DNA of 47,056 bases from Nocardia amamiensis NBRC 102102 (GTDB lineage: Bacteria; Actinomycetota; Actinomycetes; Mycobacteriales; Mycobacteriaceae), in contig NZ_BDBA01000072.1 in the NCBI RefSeq assembly GCF_001612745.1, positions 1 through 47,056 on the forward strand. The letters run 5' to 3'. The notes beneath the pieces are model-generated. The model was not told the origin of the DNA and did not search any database. It worked only from the letters and a program-made list of their open reading frames with translations. The position numbers were made by a program, and so were the translations under genes. The first letter of the stretch is position 1, and every line of letters starts with the position of its first letter. Shown one piece after another: positions 33,585 to 41,154 of this stretch.

Positions 33585-33848
33585 TCAGCCCTCCCAGTAA
33601 TGCCTGGGATCCCGCAGCGTCTTGATCACCTCGCACGGCCACCGGGTACCGCAGTCCCCGCAGGCGCTGTCATGCCCATCGACCGGCATGTGCTTGTCGA
33701 GCATCCGCTCCTCGGCGTCGAGGTGCGCCAAGTACATGCGGTCATGACGCTTACGCTCTCTGTGCTCGGCGATCAACGCGCGGATCTCCGCATGAACCTG
33801 CTGCGTCTGCTCGTCGAATCGGCGGCCCGATGGACTGCTGCTGGTCAT
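33585..33848 (-). CDS. Small zinc-motif protein, 87 aa
   Basis: The product is helical (EQTQQVHAEIRALIAEHRERKRHDRMYLAHLDAEERML) and then has GHDSACGDCGTRWPCEVIKTLRD, a motif with three cysteines and a histidine. Similar small proteins with a CGxCxxxxPC end are frequent in actinobacterial phages and plasmids. It is the first gene of the leftward ImuA-like unit and is divergent from the HTH gene at 33913 across 64 bp. Confidence 0.65.
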   Translation of the reverse strand: MTSSSPSGRRFDEQTQQVHAEIRALIAEHRERKRHDRMYLAHLDAEERMLDKHMPVDGHDSACGDCGTRWPCEVIKTLRDPRHYWEG

Positions 33849-33912
33849 GATCGCCAAACGTAGATCACAAGTGCCCCACCCAGACTCGGGTTGGCGGTAT
33901 AGCCTCTGCGAC

Positions 33913-34440
33913 ATGCTGGATCCGGGGGATGTCGATGCGCTCCAAGTGGCGCGCGAGCAGCTGCGCATCGCGATGGTCGCTGACACGACCAACAGGTCGA
34001 TCGAATTCCGGGTGCAGTTGGGCCTGCTCGCCGCACAGGTGGCGCTCGCTGAGCGCTTGCCGCTTTCCGACACCGCGGCGCGGCGTGGCATGAAGTTGGA
34101 GGACGACGAGTTCGTGTGGAGTGACGTGCTTGTCGCACGCTTCCTGAAGAACACGAGTCCGACTGGCCTCAAATTGATCCGGCTCCTGGCCGCTGAAGGC
34201 GGGGCAGCGACACCGGCCCGAGTCAAGGAGATCACCGGCTACAAGAGCCTGGCCGCGATCACGTCCGCACTGCGGGCGGCCGCCATGGACACGACACCAC
34301 ACAGGGCGCCGCCGCCGAGCCTGGTTGAGGTACGCCGCACCCGCGATCAGAAAAATCCGACCGTGCTGGAGTACCGCCTCGCCAAAGGCACCTTGCCATG
34401 GGTCATGCAGGCGCTGGAACGTCTCGACGACAACGACTGA
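33913..34440 (+). CDS. Hypothetical HTH-like protein, 175 aa
   Basis: The ATG at 33913 is chosen over 33847, which would overlap the divergent gene. The first half is helical (QVAREQLRIAMVADTTNRSIEFRVQLGLLAAQVALAERL split over two helices). The second half has LIRLLAAEGGAATPARVKEITGYKSLAAITSALRAAA, which looks like a winged-helix DNA-binding segment. No family name can be given. Its placement opposite the ImuA-like unit suggests a regulator. Confidence 0.65.
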   Translation: MLDPGDVDALQVAREQLRIAMVADTTNRSIEFRVQLGLLAAQVALAERLPLSDTAARRGMKLEDDEFVWSDVLVARFLKNTSPTGLKLIRLLAAEGGAATPARVKEITGYKSLAAITSALRAAAMDTTPHRAPPPSLVEVRRTRDQKNPTVLEYRLAKGTLPWVMQALERLDDND

Positions 34441-34521
34441 GGGGACATCTCGCGCACCGCGCCCTCACTTACGCAGCACAACATATAACTTGCTCAGCTG
34501 ATCCGTGCGTGTTCACCGTGA

Positions 34522-34728
34522 ATGAAACGTCGTCGGCGGGAACCGGACCGGATAGACGCCGATCCGTCGACCGATCTGCTCGACCTGGCCAGCTGCCGCG
34601 GCTGGCTGGCCTCCCGCGCAGAACGAACTAGCACCCGCCATCGCCGCACACGCCGGTCGACCTCGATGACAACACCGGCAGCGGCCGAATCGGATCCGGC
34701 GCGGTGGTGGCGCCGCTGGCGCAAGTAA
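34522..34728 (+). CDS. Possible small Arg-rich protein, 68 aa
   Basis: The frame MKRRRREPDRIDADPSTDLL to PARWWRRWRK has mostly G/C third positions, but no ribosome site is obvious and the composition is extreme. It could equally be spurious coding in an otherwise gene-free 515-bp interval. No function is suggested. Confidence 0.3.
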   Translation: MKRRRREPDRIDADPSTDLLDLASCRGWLASRAERTSTRHRRTRRSTSMTTPAAAESDPARWWRRWRK

Positions 34729-34829
34729 CCCCGCTCGCCCCTTCAGCGCGGACCTGCCGGAGAACCCCCGCAGGGTATGCGCTGGCACACCTTTTGCACC
34801 CTGCCAACAGCGAAAGCACCTCGAACCAA

Positions 34830-34926
34830 CCCCGGGCACCCTCCTCCACCCGGGGTGGGGGTGGGTGCCCCCGGAGAGGGGTGCCCGGGGGTGGAGGATG
34901 GGTACCCCCGGGGCGCAGGGGGGAGG
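34830..34926 (+). repeat. G-run cluster with 12-bp inverted repeat
   Basis: CCCCGGGCACCC at 34830-34841 is inverted as GGGTGCCCGGGG at 34879-34890. Between and after them the plus strand has many runs of three to five G (34852-34865, 34878-34926). The stretch could form a long hairpin or a G-quadruplex. It lies 30 bp downstream of a leftward operon end. Confidence 0.5.
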
Positions 34927-34955
34927 GTGTAGGTGGTCGGACTTGGCGCGCTGGC

Positions 34956-35264
34956 CTACTGTTCGCGCTCCAGCAGTGCGCGGACTCGCCGCTCGGTGTC
35001 GGCTATCTTTTCGGCGGTGAGTTCGCCGTGCTCGGCGTGCAATCGCTCAAGTTCATCGACGAATTCGCGTTCGGCTTCCGCTTCGGCGTACTGGGCGGCG
35101 GTCTCGGCCGGGTGCGCCCGCTGCCAGGCGGCCAGGGCTTCGGCCTCCTGACGCAGCAACCGGGACGTGCACGCCTTCGCGATCCACGCCGAGACATCGC
35201 CCGCGGCCTCGGCCTGAACCAGCGCGGCCAGCCGGTCGTCGAGAGTGATCGTGAACTCAGCCAT
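34956..35264 (-). CDS. Small ribbon-helix-helix-like protein, 102 aa
   Basis: The N-terminus MAEFTITLDDRLAALVQAEAAGDVSAWIAKA fits the beta strand and helices of a ribbon-helix-helix DNA-binding protein. The rest is a charged helix (AEAEAEREFVDELERLHAEHGELTAEKIADTERRVRALLE). Proteins of this shape are often antitoxins. No toxin gene follows; the upstream partner is the FtsK-like fragment, 3 bp away. It is the last gene of a seven-gene leftward operon. Confidence 0.7.
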   Translation of the reverse strand: MAEFTITLDDRLAALVQAEAAGDVSAWIAKACTSRLLRQEAEALAAWQRAHPAETAAQYAEAEAEREFVDELERLHAEHGELTAEKIADTERRVRALLEREQ

Positions 35265-35267
35265 GGT

Positions 35268-35801
35268 TCACCTTCGCATCTTCGGCGAGATGACGCGCGG
35301 CGCATGGGGATCTCGGTTGGTGGCGCGCAGCTGGATCCGGCCGGGCGCGGGCCTGCGTGCCTGCACCTGTTCCACGCGCCAGTGGTCGGCCAGATGCGCG
35401 GTGTGCGTGGCGACTTCGGCCAGGCCGACGCCGGGCACGGTCTCCAGGTCGATGATTACACCGTCTGCGTCGGCGTGGATCCGCTGAATCCGCGGCGTGC
35501 GGATGCGTGGATGCTCGGCGCGATGGCGGCCCTTCCAACGGTCTCGCAGGCTGGGCAGGTCATCGAGCAGGTACAAGCCCAGTTGCCGCGCCAGCCGTCG
35601 CCAGGTGCGGCGGATGCGTGCGCAGGTGCGGATGTAGTGGCGGTGCTCGGCGGTCCCGGCTCGCCAGTAGGCCAGACCGAAACCGAGACGAGCAGCGCCG
35701 AAAAAGCCGGCGCCGACCAGCAACAACACCACGTAGATCCATACGACAACGGTGATGAACATGGCGGTGAGCGTGACAGCCGGGTTTTCCACCCTGGTCA
35801 C
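35268..35801 (-). CDS. N-terminal domain of an FtsK/TraB-like DNA translocase, motor missing
   Basis: A membrane helix (AMFITVVVWIYVVLLLVGAGFF) is followed by a basic juxtamembrane region with TCARIRRTWRRLARQLGLYL. Next comes a small domain with IRTPRIQRIHADADGVIIDLETVPGV and LADHWRVEQVQ...PGRIQLRATNRDP. This is the usual beginning of actinobacterial plasmid FtsK/TraB-type transfer proteins. In those, a P-loop ATPase of about 400 residues continues after the RDP. Here the frame ends within ten residues. Either the motor was deleted or the short protein has its own role. Confidence 0.55.
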   Translation of the reverse strand: MTRVENPAVTLTAMFITVVVWIYVVLLLVGAGFFGAARLGFGLAYWRAGTAEHRHYIRTCARIRRTWRRLARQLGLYLLDDLPSLRDRWKGRHRAEHPRIRTPRIQRIHADADGVIIDLETVPGVGLAEVATHTAHLADHWRVEQVQARRPAPGRIQLRATNRDPHAPRVISPKMRR

Positions 35802-35847
35802 GGTAAGAATTGCGCCAATGCTGAGATGGTCGACCGGAGGATCGGGA

Positions 35848-36051
35848 TCAGTTGGCGCCAGCGGGGATTGGGGTCCAGCGGGCGCGCTCCTGGTCAGGAA
35901 TGTTGTGGCAGTGGTGGGGCAGGAAGGTGATCCGGTCGCTGTCTGGAAGTGCGGCTTCGGCGAGGACGATCAGCTTGCTGGTTGCTCGCTCGATGCCGAG
36001 CAGGTGGTAGCCGGTCAACCGGACGTGGCTGGCCGCCTGGGCCCATCCCAC
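35848..36051 (-). CDS. Hypothetical protein, 67 aa
   Basis: The GTG at 36051 is 12 bp after the upstream stop, and an in-frame TAG just before it excludes a longer start. The product contains GWAQAASHVRLTGYHLLGIE and IVLAEAALPDSDRITFLPHH. It is a plausible small soluble protein, kept in frame in the operon. No family is recognised. Confidence 0.5.
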   Translation of the reverse strand: MGWAQAASHVRLTGYHLLGIERATSKLIVLAEAALPDSDRITFLPHHCHNIPDQERARWTPIPAGAN

Positions 36052-36063
36052 AGTCTCGTTGCA

Positions 36064-36723
36064 CTAGCCGCAGGTCATCGTTCCCATGCCGACGTCGATA
36101 GTCCACTTTCCCTCAGCATGATCGGCATCGGCCGCCTCATCGACGGCGGGATCCCGACGATCCGCGCATTCGACCGAGTTGTTGCCGAGATGATGTCGCC
36201 ACTGACCGTCCGCCTGGATCATCGGTTGGTGGCAGTTGGGGCAGCTGCTGGCGCCGGTGATCGCGGCGACCTCGTAGCGGACGCCCGGGTTGCAGTGCGC
36301 TACACGCAGGTCGACCGCGCACGCCTCGGCGTCGGCGGCGCTGTGAAAGTGGGAGTACCAGGATCGGCGCGCGCCCTGGGCACGTATACGCGTGGCAGCT
36401 TCGTATCGCTGTGAGCGTCGGCGCTCAGCCAAGCGGCGATCCTTCTTCGGCCACCGGTCCAACTCGGCATCGCCCTCAGCCTCAATCGCGGAGGCCCACG
36501 CGTCGGCGTCGTCAACGATCCAGAGGACGACGTGCGAACCCAGCCGCTCCTCGACCGGTCGCCCGGTGTCGGCGTAGACCTCACACCCCGCCCGATGGAG
36601 TGTGCGCACCTCGCGTCGGGGCGCGATGGAGGACCGATGTGCAGTGTTCTCTGGCGCGGCCGGCGCTGACCACTGCCGCACTGTCCCGCTCCCCGGGTTG
36701 TGGGTGATCGTGCGCGTGTTCAT
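36064..36723 (-). CDS. Hypothetical protein with zinc ribbon, 219 aa
   Basis: The protein starts MNTRTITHNPGSG. It has a central part with HVVLWIVDDADAWASAIEAEGDAEL and a C-terminal segment with CPNCHQPM...HHLGNNSVECADR, which supplies Cys/His ligands for a zinc ribbon. It lies 16 bp after the NERD gene. Such proteins are common in actinobacterial plasmid backbones and unnamed. A longer frame open to 37047 overlaps the NERD gene and is not used. Confidence 0.65.
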   Translation of the reverse strand: MNTRTITHNPGSGTVRQWSAPAAPENTAHRSSIAPRREVRTLHRAGCEVYADTGRPVEERLGSHVVLWIVDDADAWASAIEAEGDAELDRWPKKDRRLAERRRSQRYEAATRIRAQGARRSWYSHFHSAADAEACAVDLRVAHCNPGVRYEVAAITGASSCPNCHQPMIQADGQWRHHLGNNSVECADRRDPAVDEAADADHAEGKWTIDVGMGTMTCG

Positions 36724-36739
36724 CGCATCCACTCTCTGG

Positions 36740-37831
36740 TCAGTTGCAGTTCGATTGGAATGGGTAGCAGCCCTGCGCAGGTGCCCGCCCGGGCGCTGGT
36801 GCTGGGCGCTCGGGCGCCGGAGGCGCCTCGACCGGCGGTGCGGGTTCCTCGACGCTCGTCGAGTGCGTGACCGGTTCGTGTGCGGGGTCTGTTTGGTCGG
36901 CGGAGCATGCCTGCGCCAGGATCCAGACGCCGCCGCCGACAAGGACGATCGCGCCCGTCGCGGCCAGGCGCTGTCCCCAGCCGCTGCTCGGGCGCCGCGC
37001 GGTTGCGGCCGGGGTGGGCGCGTAGCTGGAGTAGTCGGGCGCAGCATCGCTGGGGGAGCGCCCGAGATCCCCGGGGCTGCTCGACAGCGGTGCTGAGGCA
37101 GCAGCTGGCGCTGGGGTCGGCATCGGGGGACGGGAGGGCAGCGGGGTGACCGTGGCCAGCCCTGGATTCCCGGTGACGACGGCGGTGGCCGGCGAGGCCT
37201 GTGCGGTGGGGAAGCCTTCGGCGACCAGGTCGTCGATGCCGACCGCGTCGGCGAAGTTCAGCGCGGCCAGCAGCGCGTGCACCTGCTCGGCGGTCCAGAC
37301 GGTTTCGCGGCGGCGGCTGGCGCGGTGGAACCAGGCGCGTAGATCGTTCTGGGTGGACCCGAGCAGCACGTCGCAGCCGACGGGCAGCGATTCGGTCTGC
37401 AGGGTCATGGTGGATCGGCGAGGCGGGACCACCAGCACCAGCGTGGCGACGAACGCCTTGGGATTGATCGGTTCGGCCAGATTCTTGAGGTTGAGTGAGT
37501 TGGTGCGGGCTTGGCCGATCGGGTTGGTGTCGCTGTCGCGCACATGCACCGGGTCGCCGGTGTAGCCGCTGAGGTGCCAGCGCCCGTTGGCCGGGGTGGA
37601 CAGCACACCCGACATCGCTTCGGGCACGGTGCCTTTCACCTCGATCACGGCGGTGGTCTGCGGCGTGATGATGACGAGGTCGGCTTCCTGGCTGCGGCCG
37701 CGCCGGTCGGGGATGTAGCAGCCGGAGATCGCGACGCCGGAGAAGGCATACTCCCCCGTCCACGTCCGCATCCAGTCGATGACCCGCTGTTCGCTGCCCG
37801 AAATCTCCGTTCGAGCGTTGAGGACCAACAT
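36740..37831 (-). CDS. NERD-domain membrane protein
   Basis: Residues 1 to 150 carry a NERD (nuclease-related) domain: GSEQRVIDWMRTW, then EADLVIITPQTTAVIEVKGT, the D...E-V-K pattern of restriction-like nuclease cores. A Pro/Ala-rich linker leads to one membrane helix (RLAATGAIVLVGGGVWILAQAC) near residue 295, followed by a Pro-rich outer tail with two Cys at the very end. The orientation suggests a cytoplasmic nuclease-like domain tethered to the membrane. NERD proteins of this type accompany transfer genes on actinobacterial plasmids. Catalytic activity is unproven for the family. Confidence 0.8.
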   Translation of the reverse strand: MLVLNARTEISGSEQRVIDWMRTWTGEYAFSGVAISGCYIPDRRGRSQEADLVIITPQTTAVIEVKGTVPEAMSGVLSTPANGRWHLSGYTGDPVHVRDSDTNPIGQARTNSLNLKNLAEPINPKAFVATLVLVVPPRRSTMTLQTESLPVGCDVLLGSTQNDLRAWFHRASRRRETVWTAEQVHALLAALNFADAVGIDDLVAEGFPTAQASPATAVVTGNPGLATVTPLPSRPPMPTPAPAAASAPLSSSPGDLGRSPSDAAPDYSSYAPTPAATARRPSSGWGQRLAATGAIVLVGGGVWILAQACSADQTDPAHEPVTHSTSVEEPAPPVEAPPAPERPAPAPGRAPAQGCYPFQSNCN

Positions 37832-37837
37832 CGTCGT

Positions 37838-37972
37838 TCACCCCTGCCTGTGCGTGTGCGCCGACGGATGTGGCGCTCTTGCCACGGTATAGCCGAGCTC
37901 CGACATAAAGAGTCCAAAAACGCTGCGCAGCAACATGTTCGACTGCCGGGCGGGCCGGTAGCGGGTGTTCAC
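37838..37972 (-). CDS. Very small protein, 44 aa
   Basis: A GTG at 37972 with CGGAGGA in front encodes MNTRYRPARQSNMLLRSVFG and a short tail. It stops 6 bp before the NERD gene start, so it may be coupled to it. The ribosome site and tight spacing favour a real gene. Function is unknown. Confidence 0.45.
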   Translation of the reverse strand: MNTRYRPARQSNMLLRSVFGLFMSELGYTVARAPHPSAHTHRQG

Positions 37973-38022
37973 GGGTTGGTCCTCCGAGTTCGTCGAGTCG
38001 ATCAGGCGGTACGGGCTGCGGG

Positions 38023-38445
38023 CTACAGATCCAGACGCCAACCGGGATCGGCGGCCGAGCAGAACATCCAGCAGTTCGGCGCGGTGAGCGAGGAGACGGA
38101 CGAGACCAGGCGCACCGCGAGCACATCGGTCCGGTCGGTCGCCGTGTCGGCGACGGGCGGGGCAGATTCGTCCGGGGTGATCGGTGCGCAGAACATGACG
38201 CAGTCCGCGGCGGTGGCGGTGTCGTGGTGGGCGATCGCCGCGGTGGATGGCATCAGTGTCTCGGCGGGGGCGCGGTTGACCGTGAGCAGCAGAGCGATCT
38301 GCGCGACGGCCGCGACGACGAAAAGGCCGGCCAACACAACGGGCTTGCTGAACAGGAATTCGAATGCGGCGCCGAGCAGGCGCAGCACACCGAGGAACAG
38401 GCTCCGGGAGGTGGTGCGGGAGGTCTGGGCGGTGGCGGTGGACAT
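38023..38445 (-). CDS. Membrane protein, first gene of the leftward operon, 140 aa
   Basis: After MSTATAQTSRTTSRS a pair of hydrophobic stretches appears (LFLGVLRLLGAAFEFLF and PVVLAGLFVVAAVAQIALLLTV). A larger C-terminal part then contains conserved-looking cysteines (DCVMFCAP, NCWMFCS). The two CxxxxC-like pairs could form disulfides outside the membrane. CGGAGGA lies near the ATG. Inverted repeats around 38484-38522 stand just upstream and probably control this operon. Confidence 0.65.
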   Translation of the reverse strand: MSTATAQTSRTTSRSLFLGVLRLLGAAFEFLFSKPVVLAGLFVVAAVAQIALLLTVNRAPAETLMPSTAAIAHHDTATAADCVMFCAPITPDESAPPVADTATDRTDVLAVRLVSSVSSLTAPNCWMFCSAADPGWRLDL

Positions 38446-38483
38446 GTCTTCCTCCGAGAGAGTCGCTGCCGAATCATTATCAG

Positions 38484-38522
38484 CAGTCTAACAGTCCAGC
38501 ATTTCAACAGTCCAGACTGTTG
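38484..38522. promoter_or_regulatory. Operator-like repeats before the leftward operon
   Basis: CAGTCTA, ACAGTCCA and the 18-bp perfect dyad CAACAGTCCAGACTGTTG (38505-38522) cluster 40 to 80 bp upstream of the operon start. The core AGACTG/CAGTCT recurs in the dyad at 38925-38950, in front of the 63-residue regulator. Shared sites at two promoters suggest one regulator for both. Confidence 0.6.
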
Positions 38523-38573
38523 ATGGCATCGGGGTTGCGACCGCGGCGCGACCACGCTTTCCGGCGCACACGA

Positions 38574-38604
38574 AAGGCCCGGAGCCAATCCGGCTCCGGG
38601 CCTT
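38574..38604 (-). terminator. Strong terminator after the 63-residue regulator gene
   Basis: AAGGCCCGGAGCC and GGCTCCGGGCCTT form a perfect 13-bp stem with a 5-nt loop. It lies 52 bp beyond the leftward stop and before the operon promoter region, isolating the two units. A short A/T-rich flank is present on the left side (TTTCG in leftward reading). Confidence 0.8.
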
Positions 38605-38655
38605 GAGAAATCGATCTATCGCTGCACGAGCGGGGGTGGAGATCCGATGTGACGG

Positions 38656-38847
38656 TCAGCTGACCGTCTGCGCCCTCAGTTCATCGGCCAGCCGCTTACG
38701 CACCGTTTTGTCTGTACGCGCGAGCACGACCAGCGTCTCGACGAGCTCCTTGCGGGTCAATTTGCTTCGACCGACTTGGCCGCGGCCGATCTCTTCGGCC
38801 AGGTCGGCGACCAGTTGATCCCACGTCTTGGCCTGGTCTTCGCTCAT
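38656..38847 (-). CDS. Small regulator-like protein, 63 aa
   Basis: The product starts MSEDQAKTWDQLVADLAEEI and continues GRGQVGRSKLTRKELVETLVVLARTDKTVRKRLADELR. It is a small, charged, helical protein whose size and pattern fit a plasmid copy-number or transfer regulator. The ATG at 38847 is chosen because the upstream extension is Cys/Trp-rich. The dyad TAGACTG...CAGTCTA lies about 80 bp upstream of its start and similar sites precede the neighbouring operon. DNA binding is inferred from this layout. Confidence 0.6.
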   Translation of the reverse strand: MSEDQAKTWDQLVADLAEEIGRGQVGRSKLTRKELVETLVVLARTDKTVRKRLADELRAQTVS

Positions 38848-38924
38848 TTTGAGCGTCCATGTCAGCAATGCCACTGTCCGAGCCTTCCAGTCGATGCAGC
38901 GATGTCGAGCGCAAGCCAACATTT

Positions 38925-38950
38925 TAGACTGTCGAACTGCCGTCAGTCTA
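38925..38950. promoter_or_regulatory. Operator-like dyad upstream of the regulator
   Basis: TAGACTG at 38925-38931 and CAGTCTA at 38944-38950 form a 7-12-7 inverted repeat in front of the small regulator gene. The half-site is shared with the cluster at 38484-38522. Confidence 0.6.
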
Positions 38951-39097
38951 TTGTGGTTGGTTCTTCGCCCGCTTCGAGCTCAGCCTCACCGCACCGACAT
39001 CGCGCACATGACGTGCATGTGCCGCAGCCGTCGCACGTAGCAAGCAGAAGTAGCCGCGTACGAGAACATCCTGGATGTTCTTCAATCGCTGACAGAA

Positions 39098-39994
39098 GTG
39101 GCGGGCACCGATCCGGAGCATGCCCGCTTGATCAAGCGGTTCGCCGCCTGGGACGTTGCGCCCCGGCTGCGGGCACGAGCCGAACGCAATCCACTCACCG
39201 TCAGCAGCAGGCGGGGCTTCAGCGACCAGATCACCCAGGCGACACAGTTCCTCGGCTGGCTCGCCGAACACGACCTCGAGCTGGCCGACTGCGGACAGGC
39301 CGACATCGATGCCTGGCATGTCGAACACAATGTCCACGCCCGCACCTCGATCCGAGGGTTTCTGCACTGGTGCATCGCCAACAAGCTCACCCGCCGATTC
39401 CGGCTTCCCACCGTCGTGATCGGCCCGGCAACACCGATGCCGCAACAGCAGAGGATCGACCTGCTCGGCCGACTGCTCACCGAGCCTGACCAGCCGCTGC
39501 GGTCCCGCGTCGCGGCGGCGATCGTGTTGCTCTACGCCCAGCCAGTCAGCCGCATCGTCCGGCTCACCCTCGACGACGTGATCGCCGACAGCGACACCGT
39601 TCGGCTGCGGCTCGGTGACCCACCGTCACCGGTCCCCGGCCCGGTCGCGGAGTTGCTGCTGTCCTGGATCGACCAGCGCACCAACATGAATACCGCCACC
39701 AACCGCGAGGCCCGCTGGTTGTTCCCGGGCCGCCGCGCCGGTCAGCCGATCCACCCCGAAACACTCGGGGAACTGATCAAAGCCCTCGGCATCCCAAGCA
39801 CCGCCGGCCGCGTCGGCGCGCTGCACCAGCATGTCCTCGAACTACCCGCACCCGTCGTCGCCGACGCCCTCGGCTACCACCACAAGACAACTACCCGCGC
39901 CGCTACCCGCGCCTCAACCGACTGGTCTCGCTACGCCTCCGGCCCACGGGCTCGAAAACCATCCGGCTGGACACCTCGATCTCGCGACCGTTGA
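39098..39994 (+). CDS. Tyrosine-recombinase-like protein, N-terminally shortened
   Basis: The protein matches an actinobacterial integrase-like family: TSIRGFLHWCIANKLTRRFRLP, VAAAIVLLYAQPVSRIVRLTLDDV, RWLFPGRRAGQPIHPETL, LPAPVVADALGYHHKTTTRAATRASTDWSRYAS. The classical catalytic histidine motif is replaced by LHQHVLEL and only a terminal tyrosine (SRY) remains, as usual in this family. Coding-like sequence (ILDVLQSLTEVAGTDPEHARL) continues upstream of the GTG start to a TAG near 39038, so the N-terminus looks truncated. The last 270 bp and the 3' flank are duplicated at 40867-41154. Confidence 0.65.
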   Translation: MAGTDPEHARLIKRFAAWDVAPRLRARAERNPLTVSSRRGFSDQITQATQFLGWLAEHDLELADCGQADIDAWHVEHNVHARTSIRGFLHWCIANKLTRRFRLPTVVIGPATPMPQQQRIDLLGRLLTEPDQPLRSRVAAAIVLLYAQPVSRIVRLTLDDVIADSDTVRLRLGDPPSPVPGPVAELLLSWIDQRTNMNTATNREARWLFPGRRAGQPIHPETLGELIKALGIPSTAGRVGALHQHVLELPAPVVADALGYHHKTTTRAATRASTDWSRYASGPRARKPSGWTPRSRDR

Positions 39995-40013
39995 TTACGA
40001 GACCCTGCCAGTC
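39725..40013 (+). repeat. First copy of a 289-bp direct repeat
   Basis: This segment covers the end of the integrase-like gene and its 3' flank, and is nearly identical by eye to 40867-41154 (about nine in ten bases). A 42-bp core at its end (39972-40013) occurs a third time at 41461-41500. The two long copies bracket the methyltransferase gene. Confidence 0.75.
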
Positions 40014-40148
40014 GTCCGGGACCCCCGGTGGTCAGCGGCATGATGTGCTCTCCTGCATTGCGGCTGCGGAAACGTGGCAGAGGGCCGATGATCGGTCTCT
40101 CTGCGTCGGCTGTCCACGAGGTCGTGATCATGGAATATCGTGCCGGTC

Positions 40149-40793
40149 ATGACCACGGATGACTGGTTGGCCGACACCCGAACCTCTTATGACACGGTCG
40201 CGGTCAGCTATGCCGACCAAGTGCGCGGCGCCCTCGCCGGACACCAGTACCTGCGCGCGGCTCTGGCGTTGTTCGCCGACAGCGTGCGGGTCGCTGGCGG
40301 CGGGCCGGTCGCGGACGTCGGCTGCGGCCCCGGCGAAGTCACCGCCCACCTGCATGAGCTCGGTGTCGACGCCTTCGGTGTCGACCTCTCCCCGGGGATG
40401 ATCGACGTGGCCCGGCGCGACCACCCCGGCCTGCGGTTCGAGGTGGGCTCGATGACGGACCCGGACCTCCCCGTCGCTTCGCTGGCAGGCCTGCTCGCCT
40501 GGCAGTCGTTGATCCACATCCCCGACGACGAGGTGCCGACTGTGTTCGGGCACTTCCACCGAGCATTGCGGCCCGGCGGACTGCTGCAGCTCCTGTTTCA
40601 CGTCGGCGACGAGTCGCGGTTGAAGACGGAGGGCTATGGCGGTTACCCGATGAAGGTCCATGTCCACTGCCGTCAGCCTGACCAGGTGGCATCCTGGCTG
40701 CGCGATGCCGGATTCGTGGTCGAGGCACAGATGTTGCTCGACCCGGATGCGAAAGCTCAGCAAGCGATTTTCTTCGCACGCAGTAAGTCCTGA
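40149..40793 (+). CDS. SAM-dependent class I methyltransferase
   Basis: Motif I is VADVGCGPGEVTAHLHELG. It is followed by AFGVDLSPGMIDVARRDHPGL (motif II, acidic residue for the ribose), GSMTDPDLP, GLLAWQSLIHIPDDEVPTVF (motif IV) and HRALRPGGLLQLLFHVGDE (motif VI). The length of 214 residues is normal for a small-molecule methyltransferase. The N-terminal YDTVAVSYAD segment is also typical. The ATG at 40149 follows no strong ribosome site; a GTG at 40140 is possible. Long direct repeats flank the gene, so it may be a captured cassette. The substrate is unknown. Confidence 0.85.
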   Translation: MTTDDWLADTRTSYDTVAVSYADQVRGALAGHQYLRAALALFADSVRVAGGGPVADVGCGPGEVTAHLHELGVDAFGVDLSPGMIDVARRDHPGLRFEVGSMTDPDLPVASLAGLLAWQSLIHIPDDEVPTVFGHFHRALRPGGLLQLLFHVGDESRLKTEGYGGYPMKVHVHCRQPDQVASWLRDAGFVVEAQMLLDPDAKAQQAIFFARSKS

Positions 40794-40866
40794 CTTCCGC
40801 GTATATCGGGCTCGCCACTCGGAACCGGATGACATGCAGGTGTGCTCCCAGCGGTGCTGGTGGCCT

Positions 40867-41154
40867 CGGGCCGCCGGGCCGGTCAGCCGATCCACCCCGA
40901 AACCCTCGGGGCACTGGTCAAAGCCCTCGGCATTCCCAGCACCGCCGGCCGTGTCGGCGCGCTGCACCAGCATGTCCTCGAACTACCCGCACCCGTCGTC
41001 GCAGACGCCCTCGGCTACCACTACAAGACAACTACCCGCGCCGCTGCCCACGCTGCGGCCGACTGGACCCGCTACGCCTCCGGACAGCGAGCCCGGAAAC
41101 CGTCCGGTTGGGCACCTCGAACTCGCGACAGTTGATTACGAGACTCTGCCAGTC
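40867..41154 (+). pseudogene. Second copy of the integrase-like 3' end
   Basis: About 90 codons, from GRRAGQPIHPETLGALVKALGI to ARKPSGWAP, repeat the C-terminal end of the gene at 39098, along with the 3' flank. An open frame from 40842 exists, but nothing of the N-terminal domain is present. It is a duplicated gene fragment. Confidence 0.75.

Noticed and set aside
34704..35930. Long rightward open frame of 408 codons overlapping the RHH and FtsK-like genes
   Set aside because: Its third positions show no coding bias and its product is a mirror of the leftward genes, which have good domains and ribosome-site spacing.
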